DNA of 6,472 nt from the NCBI GenBank assembly GCA_017538775.1, contig JAFYIF010000183.1, forward strand, positions 1 through 6,472. Reading direction: 5' to 3'. The translations under genes were made by a program, and so were the position numbers. Below the pieces are notes generated by a model. That model did no database searches. It saw only the letters and a list, made by a program, of their open reading frames with translations, and was not told the DNA's origin. This document shows positions 1 through 5,130 of the stretch, in pieces. Origin of the DNA: Oscillospiraceae bacterium (GTDB lineage Bacteria; Bacillota; Clostridia; Oscillospirales; Oscillospiraceae). Every line of letters begins with the position of its first letter. Position 1 is the first letter of the stretch.

Positions 1-381
1 GTCCGGCGTCTCGTCCAGCACGGCGCGCATCAGCTTGGCCGGACGCACCCCGCTCAGCGCCCCCCAGGGGGGGCGGTAGCCCAAGGCTTGCACGCCCGCC
101 CGATAGAAGCTCAGTTTCAGGATACGCCGCCGCAGCCGATCCGTGCCCACCGGGTCGGCGCATAGCGCCCGCCGCACCCGGGCCGCGCCCCGGAAGGCCG
201 CGCCGTCCATGTGCAGCAGCGTGGTGGCCGTGAGCCAGGTCTCCCCTTCGGAAAGGCGCACCCGCGCCCAGCGCGCCCCCGTGGGCGCGGCGGGATACTG
301 GGGCCGCTCCCCGGGAAAGAGCATCAGCATGATCTGCTCGACGGCGTATTTGTCGTCGTGGTTGTAAAAAAAGAGTTCCAT
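1..381 (-). CDS. hemZ: HemZ-type radical SAM protein (coproporphyrinogen dehydrogenase-like), N-terminal part only
   Basis: The frame is open from the ATG at 381 to the window edge, giving the first 127 residues; the rest lies outside. The N-terminus (MELFFYNHDDKYAVEQ) and the motif PWGALSGVRPAKLM at residues 105-118 match what I know of the HemZ family, in which a WG-x-L-[TS]-G-[IV]-R-P-x-K-L motif precedes the radical SAM domain. The CxxxCxxC iron-sulfur motif would be farther on and is not visible. The family is related to oxygen-independent coproporphyrinogen III oxidase (HemN), which makes protoporphyrinogen in haem synthesis, but the activity of clostridial HemZ proteins is often only presumed. 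No Shine-Dalgarno sequence precedes the ATG, and the promoter lies directly against it. I keep this start because the residues after it look like the family N-terminus. Codon use is GC-rich like the backbone genes. Confidence 0.8.
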   Translation of the reverse strand, partial: MELFFYNHDDKYAVEQIMLMLFPGERPQYPAAPTGARWARVRLSEGETWLTATTLLHMDGAAFRGAARVRRALCADPVGTDRLRRRILKLSFYRAGVQALGYRPPWGALSGVRPAKLMRAVLDETPD

Positions 382-387
382 TTGGCC

Positions 388-416
388 ATTGTAGCACAGT
401 TAGAAAGAAATATCCA
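388..416 (-). promoter_or_regulatory. hemZ promoter, extended -10
   Basis: Read on the minus strand: TGGATA (411-416), a 17-bp spacer, then TACAAT (388-393) preceded by TGC, an extended -10 signature. Transcription starts about 7 nt past the -10 would fall at about 381, the A of the hemZ ATG. There is no room for a ribosome binding site, so the message may be leaderless. Confidence 0.6.
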
Positions 417-460
417 CCAAATCGGCAAAATTTCTTCAAAGATTTTGTAACATTGATTGC

Positions 461-497
461 GATTGTGCGGTGGGTGGGTTGGAATATCTGCACAATC
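461..497. repeat. Inverted repeat in the hemZ/antitoxin intergenic region
   Basis: GATTGTGC (461-468) and GCACAATC (490-497) are perfect inverted copies separated by 21 bp. They lie in the 220-bp gap between divergent hemZ and the antitoxin locus, upstream of the antitoxin promoter. This could be a regulator site or chance. I see no gene in 382-600. Confidence 0.35.
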
Positions 498-507
498 CGT
501 CGCATTA

Positions 508-525
508 TATCGCACGCGTGCGATA
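508..525. promoter_or_regulatory. Operator O1, perfect 18-bp palindrome
   Basis: TATCGCACGCGTGCGATA is a perfect 18-bp palindrome centred on ACGCGT, ending 7 bp before the -35 box at 533. A second imperfect copy (541-556) lies 32 bp downstream centre to centre, about three helical turns. Paired palindromes around a promoter are what an XRE-type antitoxin normally uses to repress its own operon, so the neighbouring protein is the likely ligand. That link is inference. Confidence 0.65.
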
Positions 526-532
526 AATCTGT

Positions 533-561
533 TTGACAGAATCGAACGCGTGCGATAAAAT
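533..561 (+). promoter_or_regulatory. Antitoxin promoter with operator O2 in the spacer
   Basis: TTGACA (533-538), a 17-bp spacer, and TAAAAT (556-561) form a near-consensus sigma-A promoter; the start site should be near 568. The spacer is filled by ATCGAACGCGTGCGAT (541-556), the second ACGCGT-centred palindrome with one mismatched pair. A protein bound there would cover both promoter boxes, so autorepression is a natural reading. Confidence 0.7.
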
Positions 562-600
562 GCTCTCTTTTTCTCATCTGCTATCACACATTATTGTAAA

Positions 601-669
601 AGGAACGAGCTGAAAAACCTGGTAGAGATCCTGGAAAAAGAACTGGAAACGCATCCGCAGGGGAGGGTG
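601..669 (+). pseudogene. Possible C-terminal remnant of a RelE/HigB-type toxin
   Basis: The frame upstream of the antitoxin start encodes RNELKNLVEILEKELE, open and in frame with the antitoxin without a stop. Amphipathic helices of this kind end RelE/HigB toxins; compare LTESQKKSIRDLITEIK in the intact toxin at 5888-6220. There is no toxin body upstream, only the promoter about 40 bp away. I infer a deletion that removed the toxin and kept its last helix. Alternatively this is an N-terminal extension of the antitoxin from a CTG at 610, which has AAAGGA seven bases before it. Confidence 0.35.
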
Positions 670-987
670 ATGTCTGTGAGCGTTTTTGACAAAATCAAAC
701 TGGGCCTGGAAGAAGCGATCTCCTACGAACGGGGCGAGCTGGACGCCAGGACCACGAAACTGACGGTTGCGCCGGTCCGCCGGTTCGACGCTTCCGAGAT
801 CAGGAACATTCGCGTCAATACCGGCCTGACGCAGAAACTGTTCGCGGAACATCTGGGGGTATCGGTCAAGACGGTGGAGGCGTGGGAATCCGGGAAAAAT
901 GAGCCTCTGGGTTCCGCCTGCCGTTTGCTGGATTTGACGAAGGCCGATCCCCTGTTTCCGCAGAAGTCGGGAATCGTGATACGCTGA
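670..987 (+). CDS. Orphan XRE-family helix-turn-helix antitoxin / repressor (HigA-like)
   Basis: The protein is 105 residues. An N-terminal segment (FDKIKLGLEEAISYERGELD, about residues 5-24) is typical of antitoxins paired with RelE/HigB toxins and probably supplies toxin contact. The helix-turn-helix spans about residues 41-85, with TQKLFAEHLGVSVKTVEAWE (54-73) as its core. GGGAGG at 661-666 is close to several starts: GTG 667, ATG 670 and GTG 676. ATG 670 is the common codon, but GTG 676 has the better spacing and gives MSVFDK, the start I remember for relatives. No toxin gene is adjacent, so the locus is an orphan. Two palindromes at the promoter suggest that it represses itself. It could also act as a plain regulator or neutralise a toxin encoded elsewhere, such as the one at 5888-6220. 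Confidence 0.8.
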   Translation: MSVSVFDKIKLGLEEAISYERGELDARTTKLTVAPVRRFDASEIRNIRVNTGLTQKLFAEHLGVSVKTVEAWESGKNEPLGSACRLLDLTKADPLFPQKSGIVIR

Positions 988-1013
988 GGGGGGGCGCAAA
1001 GCGCCTCCTCTTT
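987..1013 (+). terminator. Hairpin terminator overlapping the antitoxin stop codon
   Basis: GAGG…GGCGC pairs with GCGCC…CTC around an AAA loop (stem 988-997 with 1001-1010, two G-U pairs, plus an A-T pair at the base), followed by a short TTT. The last base of the TGA stop is part of the stem. The T-tract is short, so efficiency is uncertain. Confidence 0.5.
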
Positions 1014-1030
1014 GCCGTCCAGGCGCACAA

Positions 1031-1057
1031 AAAACAGAGCCCTTTCGGGCTCTGTTT
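1031..1057 (-). terminator. Strong intrinsic terminator of the minus-strand structured RNA
   Basis: AAACAGAGCCC (1032-1042) and GGGCTCTGTTT (1047-1057) form a perfect 11-bp stem with a 4-nt loop. Read on the minus strand it runs straight into six Ts, the proper direction for ending the RNA at about 1060-1258. On the plus strand the tail is only TTTC, so it may also catch read-through from the antitoxin gene. Confidence 0.8.
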
Positions 1058-1059
1058 CA

Positions 1060-1258
1060 GAAAACCGCGGTGCCGTGGGGCCCCATGATAACCTGCATCC
1101 TTGCAGGTGGGTCGCCGCTCTGCCGGTTCTTTGCTTCCAACTTCCACCCCGCATCTTGCAACGGGGCGGGAGGCCTGCGATCCGCGGCGGAAGCATGGCG
1201 TCCCTTATACTCATTGTAGGTCCATGCGGGGCCGGAGTCCACGCACACCGCAGTTCAT
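1060..1258 (-). ncRNA. ssrS: 6S-like RNA (putative ssrS)
   Basis: Read on the minus strand, this stretch folds into a long rod. The closing stem pairs 1246-1255 with 1063-1072 (10 bp), 1239-1242 with 1075-1078, 1228-1233 with 1079-1084 and 1223-1225 with 1085-1087. A large open centre follows. Its 3' side carries a 7-bp hairpin, ACCTGCA/TGCAGGT (1091-1108). Beyond it the rod closes again (1197-1204 with 1109-1116, 1189-1194 with 1133-1138) to an apical stem (1147-1151 with 1162-1166). A closing stem, a central bubble with a small 3'-side hairpin, a terminal arm, a length near 200 nt and an intrinsic terminator are the known architecture of 6S RNA, which mimics an open promoter and binds the housekeeping RNA polymerase. 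I see no clear promoter of its own; it may be processed from the DUF1292 transcript. The family call rests on shape, not on an alignment. Confidence 0.6.
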
Positions 1259-1281
1259 CAAACGAATGCTTTCGGGAAGGG

Positions 1282-1557
1282 CTATTCTTCCTCCTCCTCG
1301 TCGAAGAGTTCCTCCATGTAGAGGGCGTAGACCTTTTGGAGCAGCTCCTCGTCGTCCACGCTGTCCAGCAGCTCCTCGTCGCCGTTCATGGAGCTTTTCA
1401 GGATGATGAACCCGTAGTCGGGGTCGTCCTCGTCGATGTCGGTGGGGAGGAAGACGCGGTACAGTTCGCCCTCGAACTCCACCTCGCCGACGACCTCCAG
1501 ACGGAAGTTGTTGCCCTCCTCGTCGGTCATATCCACAAAAATCCCCTCGTTGTCCAT
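1282..1557 (-). CDS. DUF1292 family protein (YrzB-like), acidic
   Basis: The protein is 91 residues and very acidic, ending in a run of Glu. The pattern of EGNNFRLEVVGEVEFEGELYRVFLP followed by PDYGFIILK (about residues 14-53) is that of DUF1292, a small family widespread in Firmicutes and often encoded beside ruvX and ireB-type genes; those are not next to it here. Its biochemical function is unknown. An AAAGG ribosome binding site lies about 11 nt before the ATG at 1557, and a sigma-A-like promoter sits about 35 bp upstream. The structured RNA at 1060-1258 begins some 20 bp past its stop codon, so the two may share a transcript. Confidence 0.85.
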   Translation of the reverse strand: MDNEGIFVDMTDEEGNNFRLEVVGEVEFEGELYRVFLPTDIDEDDPDYGFIILKSSMNGDEELLDSVDDEELLQKVYALYMEELFDEEEEE

Positions 1558-1590
1558 CGCTTTTTTTACCTTTCTGTGCTTTCTGGCTCC

Positions 1591-1619
1591 ATTGTAACCG
1601 AAGTGCGCCGGAAAATCAA
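1591..1619 (-). promoter_or_regulatory. Promoter of the DUF1292 gene (and possibly the 6S-like RNA)
   Basis: On the minus strand: TTGATT (1614-1619), a 17-bp spacer, then TACAAT (1591-1596). The predicted start near 1584 gives a leader of about 27 nt containing the ribosome binding site. Confidence 0.65.
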
Positions 1620-1651
1620 TCCCTTTTTGCGCCAGAGCGAAAAAACTTTGG

Positions 1652-1733
1652 TGTCAGCAGGGACGGTTCTGATTGACAACTTCCGTTCTTTTGGGGAGGA
1701 AAAAGTTGTCAATGAGAACCGTCCCCGATGACA
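1652..1733. repeat. REP/MITE-like imperfect palindrome, 82 bp
   Basis: The 23-nt arms 1660-1682 and 1703-1725 match at 22 of 23 positions (both begin with GGGACGGTTCT when read inward), around a 20-bp loop. A further TGTCA/TGACA pair (1652-1656, 1729-1733) extends the ends. From memory, GGGACGGTTCT-type palindromes are dispersed in many clostridial genomes, as REP-like or MITE-like elements do. No transposase is present here, so it would be moved in trans if at all. It abuts the stop codon of the BofC-like gene and separates it from the DUF1292 promoter. It lacks a T-tract but could still form a strong hairpin at the 3' end of that message. Confidence 0.75.
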
Positions 1734-1734
1734 A

Positions 1735-2040
1735 TCAGCTCCCCAGGTCCTCCAGCAGCTCCATCAGCGCCTCCCGGCCGTCCACGGGCAGGCCCTTTTC
1801 GATGAGCTGGCGGTCGTGTTCCCGGAGGGAGTCCAGCGCGATGTCCGTCACCTCCAGGGCCCGGCGCCGGTCCAGCCGGTCATAGACCGCCACCTGGCCG
1901 GAGGAGGCGGCCAGCAGATAGGCCCCGCTCTCCGTCACGGGACGCGTGCGCAGCGCCGCCAGGGTGTGCAGCGCCATCACCAGCGCCGTCGCCGCCAGGA
2001 TCAGGGACAGCGCCGCCCGTATCACCGTTTTCTTCCGCAT
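1735..2040 (-). CDS. Small membrane protein with a BofC C-terminal-like domain
   Basis: The protein is 101 residues. It has a basic N-terminus (MRKK) and one hydrophobic span at about residues 7-29, which is either an anchor or a signal peptide, so the rest would lie outside the membrane. The remainder (GAYLLAASSGQVAVYDR, then VTDIALDSLREHDRQLIEKG and ALMELLEDL) resembles the C-terminal domain of BofC. In Bacillus, BofC is a forespore protein that restrains the SpoIVB checkpoint in sporulation. This match is from memory and at the level of pattern. GGAGGGAG lies just before the ATG but forms one arm of a 15-bp hairpin (2041-2076). The gene follows the PurN-like gene by about 50 bp and is last in the operon. 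A plain secreted protein of unknown role is the alternative. Confidence 0.6.
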   Translation of the reverse strand: MRKKTVIRAALSLILAATALVMALHTLAALRTRPVTESGAYLLAASSGQVAVYDRLDRRRALEVTDIALDSLREHDRQLIEKGLPVDGREALMELLEDLGS

Positions 2041-2076
2041 AAAACTCCCTCCAAACAGGTCTTTGGAGGGAGTTTT
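2041..2076 (-). terminator. Hairpin after the PurN-like gene that also contains the next gene's ribosome binding site
   Basis: AAAACTCCCTCCAAA (2041-2055) and TTTGGAGGGAGTTTT (2062-2076) form a perfect 15-bp stem with a 6-nt loop. On the minus strand the 3' arm ends in TTTT and is followed at once by the ATG at 2040, so the arm is both the end of a terminator and the Shine-Dalgarno sequence (GGAGGGAG) of the BofC-like gene. It may act as a partial terminator, a translational lock, or both. Confidence 0.65.
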
Positions 2077-2092
2077 CCCGATTCGGATGAAA

Positions 2093-2716
2093 TTATTCGG
2101 AGATGAGCACTTTTCCCGCGGCCACCCGCAGTCTGCCCTGACAGTACAGTCGCACGGCCTCCGGCAGCACCTTCCACTCCCCCTGGCGCATGATGCGCTC
2201 GGTCAGGTCCCCGATGGAGTCCGACTGCTGGACCGTCACCGCCTTCTGGACGATGATGGGGCCGTAGCCGTTGTCCTCCAGGGTCATGAAATAGGCCGTG
2301 GCCCCGGCGATGCGCACCCCGGTCTCCAAGGTCTCCCGCAGGGCCCGCAGGGGGTCCAGGGTCCCGGTGCAGAAGGCCGGGAACAGCACCGGCTGCGCCG
2401 CGATGACCCGGTTGCGGAAAAAGTGCAGCAGGGAGAAGCTCAGCTTTTCCGTGAACCCGGCGCAGACCACAAGCTGGGCGTCCAGGTCCTGCAATTTGTT
2501 TTTCAGCGCGTTGCAGAAGCTGCCGCTGTTGGGAAAGAGGCTCCGCTCCACCAGATAGGTGGGCACCCCGGCCTTCTTCGCCCGGTCCAGGGCGAAGGCC
2601 TCCGCCGTGGAGGAGACGACCCCCACCAGCTCCAGCTCCGGCAGCTCCGGCCGGAGGTCCAGGATGGGCTGGAGGTTCGCGCCCCCGCCGGAGACCAGTA
2701 CCGCCGTCTTCGTCAT
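2093..2716 (-). CDS. PurN-like formyltransferase-fold protein, catalytic residues apparently lost
   Basis: The protein is 207 residues, the usual size of PurN, which transfers a formyl group from 10-formyl-tetrahydrofolate to glycinamide ribonucleotide in purine synthesis. The N-terminal TAVLVSGGGANLQPILD matches the PurN substrate-binding loop, and the C-terminal GEWKVLPEAVRLYCQGRL is also PurN-like. The catalytic centre differs. The usual N-I-H-P reads A106-A-Q108-P, and the usual DGGP aspartate aligns with N149 in EDNGYGP if one inserted residue is allowed. In E. coli the equivalents are N106, H108 and D144. By this reading the enzyme should be inactive or have another job, so I give no symbol although automatic annotation would say purN. 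Its ATG overlaps the stop of the upstream gene (ATGA), indicating coupled translation. Confidence 0.75.
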   Translation of the reverse strand: MTKTAVLVSGGGANLQPILDLRPELPELELVGVVSSTAEAFALDRAKKAGVPTYLVERSLFPNSGSFCNALKNKLQDLDAQLVVCAGFTEKLSFSLLHFFRNRVIAAQPVLFPAFCTGTLDPLRALRETLETGVRIAGATAYFMTLEDNGYGPIIVQKAVTVQQSDSIGDLTERIMRQGEWKVLPEAVRLYCQGRLRVAAGKVLISE

Positions 2717-4953
2717 GTCCGTCCCTCCTCCAGCAGCCGCCGGGCCGCCGCGCCGTTGCGCCGCTCCAGGGCCAGCAGCCGGTCCGTAGCCGCCCGCAGC
2801 GCCGCCCGGTCGGCCCCCAGGGCCGCGTCGACGATGTCCAGAAGCTGTTCCGGCCGCGCCAGCGCGGCGTAGTCCAGATAGCTCCGGGCCTCCACATAGT
2901 CCAGGAAGGAGGCCACCTTGGGGTCATAGCTCACCCCCGCCATGGGGATGGCCTGGCTGGCGGCGAAGATCAGCACATGCAGCCGCATGGACAGAATGCC
3001 CTCCATCCGGGCGATGAAGCCGATCAGCTCCGGGACGCGCATGGGCTCCGTCACCAGATGACAGGGGATGTCCGGCCCCAGCAGGGCCCGCAGGGCCGAG
3101 ACCGTCTCCCCGTCCTGCTTCGGGTTGACCGAGAGGAGCACCGGGGTCAGGCCGTAGCGCGCCCAGACGTGCCGCGCCGCGGCGGCGAACAGGGGCAGCT
3201 TCTCCCCGATGCCCGGCCAGCGGCGGACGCAGACGCAGAAGCAGCGCGCAGCCGGGGGGATGCCCAGCCGCTGAAAGAGCCGGTCCAGCTCCGCGTCCGG
3301 GGCCGGGGCCAGGCCCAGGGCCGGTTCCGCGGCCAGGGCGATGTCCGGTTTGGTGACGCCCAGGGCCCGGAGGGTCTCCAGACTGCCGGACTCCCGGAGG
3401 GTCACTGCGTCCACGCAGCGGTTGATGACGCGCCCGGCCCGGCGGCGGTTGCCCGCACGCAGCACCGGCCCGACGCCGCAGCCGTACATCAGCACCCGGC
3501 AGCCGCAGCGCTTCGCGGCCATCAGGGTCCAGAGGTAGTACCAGAGGCTTCGGGAGCTGGTCACGTCCTGGATCAGGCTCCCGCCGCCGCTGAGAAACAG
3601 CTCGCTCCGGCGCATCCGCCGCAGCATGGAGAGGACGCGGAAGGAGTGCAGCGCCCGGACGCCGTGGGTGGCGGCGGTCTCCGACGGGTCGCGGCTCAGC
3701 ACCGTCAGGGGCATGAAGGGGTCGATCGCGCGCATCTCGCCCAGCACCGCGTCCAGCACCGCCTCGTCCCCGGCGTTGTACATCCCATAGGCCCCGCAGA
3801 CCAGCACGCCGCTGCGCCCGCGCTCGTGGCGGCGCTTCCACTCCGTCAGGATGCCGCGGTAGATCTCCAGCTGGCGGCGGCAGGTGGCCTGGGCGGAAAA
3901 GTCCCGGGCGGCCTTCTCATAGAGCGCACGGCCCAGAGTCTGCCGCAGCTGCGGGTCGGCGGCCAGCTCCGCCAGCCGGGTCCCCAGCGCTTCCGCGTCC
4001 CCCGGCTCGATCAGATAGCCGGTCTCTCCGTCGGAGATCAGCTTCGGCACGCCGCCCACCCGGGTGCTGACCGCGGGCAGGGCCTCCCGCGCCCCCTCGG
4101 TGAGGGCGTAGGGGAAGGTCTCGGACAGGCTGGTGAGCACGTTGATGTCCAGGGCGCGGTAAAAGTCGGGCATGTCGTCCCGCCAGCCCGCGAAACAGGT
4201 GACGGCGGCGATGCCCAGCTCCCGGGCCAGGGCCTCCAGCGCCTCCCGCTCCTGCCCCTCCCCGGCGATCAGCAGCCGGAGCCGGGGCTGGACGGCACAG
4301 GCCTTCGCAAAGCCCCGCAGCAGGGTGGACAGGTCCTTCACCGGGTCCATCCGGGCCGCGATGCCCACCACCACGCTGTCCGCGTCGGCGTCCAGACCGA
4401 GGGCGCGGAGGTAGGCCAGCCGCGCGGTCTCATCCCGCCGGGCGGGCCGGGTGAACTCCACGCCGTTGTAGATGGCAAAGACCCGGTCCGGCGCGCAGCC
4501 CCTTTGGATGAGCAGGTCCCGCATGGCGTCGGAGACGCCGATCCAGTCGTCCATCCGCCGGAGGGCAAAGGCGTTCAGGCTGCCGTAGACCAGCCGGGCG
4601 GCGGGGCGGCCCAGATAGTCCAGCCGGGGGTCGCTGTGGACCGTGGTGATGACGGGCAGGCCCAGGCCGGGCTTCAGCAGGGCCCCCATCAGGTTCCCCC
4701 GGGAGCCGTGACAGTGGACCAGCTCGTAGCCCCCGTCCCGGATCATGCGCCGCAGCTGGCGCAGCGCGGCGGGCAGACTGCCCCGCAGCACCACCGTGGG
4801 GATGCCCAGGGCGGCGGCGTCCTGGGCAAAGGGGCCGTCGGTGAAGCAGACCAGCGTGGCGCTGTGGTCCTGATTGAGCAGCTTCAGCAGCAGGTGGACA
4901 TGGGTCCGCGCCCCGCCGGTGTCGCCGCCGCTGATGAGATGTATGACTTTCAT
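2713..4953 (-). CDS. Fusion of GT4 glycosyltransferase and CsaB-like polysaccharide pyruvyl transferase
   Basis: The protein is 746 residues with two domains in one frame. Residues 1-375 form a GT-B, GT4-type glycosyltransferase: the glycine-rich loop SGGDTGGARTHV (8-19), GIAARMDPVKD (197-207) and the E-x7-E pair E278/E286 in SETFPYALTEG before GGVPKLISDG. After a short basic linker, residues 383-746 form a polysaccharide pyruvyl transferase: GAYGMYNAGDEAVL (387-400), GGGSLIQD (456-463), LRESGSLETL (519-528), MRLHVLIFAA (656-665) and SYDPKV (675-680). CsaB adds ketal pyruvate to the secondary cell-wall polysaccharide that anchors SLH-domain surface proteins. The fusion may extend and pyruvylate the same polymer, in the cytoplasm. 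GGAGG five bases before the ATG and the promoter at 5024-5052 fix the start at 4953; the longer open frame is spurious. Confidence 0.85.
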   Translation of the reverse strand: MKVIHLISGGDTGGARTHVHLLLKLLNQDHSATLVCFTDGPFAQDAAALGIPTVVLRGSLPAALRQLRRMIRDGGYELVHCHGSRGNLMGALLKPGLGLPVITTVHSDPRLDYLGRPAARLVYGSLNAFALRRMDDWIGVSDAMRDLLIQRGCAPDRVFAIYNGVEFTRPARRDETARLAYLRALGLDADADSVVVGIAARMDPVKDLSTLLRGFAKACAVQPRLRLLIAGEGQEREALEALARELGIAAVTCFAGWRDDMPDFYRALDINVLTSLSETFPYALTEGAREALPAVSTRVGGVPKLISDGETGYLIEPGDAEALGTRLAELAADPQLRQTLGRALYEKAARDFSAQATCRRQLEIYRGILTEWKRRHERGRSGVLVCGAYGMYNAGDEAVLDAVLGEMRAIDPFMPLTVLSRDPSETAATHGVRALHSFRVLSMLRRMRRSELFLSGGGSLIQDVTSSRSLWYYLWTLMAAKRCGCRVLMYGCGVGPVLRAGNRRRAGRVINRCVDAVTLRESGSLETLRALGVTKPDIALAAEPALGLAPAPDAELDRLFQRLGIPPAARCFCVCVRRWPGIGEKLPLFAAAARHVWARYGLTPVLLSVNPKQDGETVSALRALLGPDIPCHLVTEPMRVPELIGFIARMEGILSMRLHVLIFAASQAIPMAGVSYDPKVASFLDYVEARSYLDYAALARPEQLLDIVDAALGADRAALRAATDRLLALERRNGAAARRLLEEGRT

Positions 4954-5023
4954 GCCGTCCTCCGGGAAAATAGCTTGTGCGTTCGGGAGAAAAAGCGTAG
5001 AATGAAACAGGGTCGATAAGCTG

Positions 5024-5052
5024 ATTATAATCGCTGCGGGAGCATCCGTCAA
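5024..5052 (-). promoter_or_regulatory. Strong promoter of the glycosyltransferase-CsaB operon
   Basis: On the minus strand: TTGACG (5047-5052), a 17-bp spacer, and a consensus TATAAT (5024-5029). The start near 5017 gives a leader of about 64 nt. It should drive the three genes down to 1735. Confidence 0.8.
5026..5031 (+). promoter_or_regulatory. Plus-strand -10 box overlapping the minus-strand one
   Basis: GATTATAATC (5023-5032) is a palindrome, so a consensus TATAAT is read on both strands, offset by 2 bp. No good plus-strand -35 precedes it. It is the best candidate I can find for transcription toward the lipoprotein, whose leader would then be about 90 nt and contain the hairpin at 5077-5100. 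Confidence 0.4.
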
Positions 5053-5070
5053 GGCGGCGCGTGCGCACAG

Positions 5071-5100
5071 AAAAAACCCGCCACGCGGCACGGTGGCGGG
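5071..5100 (-). terminator. Intrinsic terminator on the minus strand, upstream of the operon promoter
   Basis: CCCGCCAC (5077-5084) pairs with GTGGCGGG (5093-5100) around an 8-nt loop. On the minus strand the stem is followed by six Ts (5076-5071). It would stop minus-strand transcripts from the toxin side before they enter the cell-wall operon. On the plus strand it lies in the lipoprotein leader with only a short GTTTG tail. Confidence 0.65.
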
Positions 5101-5130
5101 GTTTGATGTAGAAAAGAGGGTATGATGAGA

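Noticed and set aside
574..999. A 141-codon minus-strand open frame opposite the antitoxin
   Set aside because: It has no ribosome binding site or family pattern and runs against the clear helix-turn-helix gene and its promoter.
1012..1731. A 239-codon plus-strand open frame across the structured RNA, DUF1292 and the inverted repeat
   Set aside because: It crosses four better-supported minus-strand or palindromic features, and its protein has no coherent domain.
2022..2927. A 301-codon minus-strand open frame overlapping the PurN-like gene
   Set aside because: It is a frame-shifted shadow, low in complexity and dominated by Gly, Arg and Pro; the PurN-like frame is recognisable.
2977..5019. 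A 680-codon open frame on the plus strand opposite the glycosyltransferase-CsaB gene
   Set aside because: It is rich in Pro, Gln, Gly and Ala with no domain-like pattern. It is the antisense shadow expected from GC-rich codon use, and the minus-strand frame has clear motifs, ribosome binding site and promoter.
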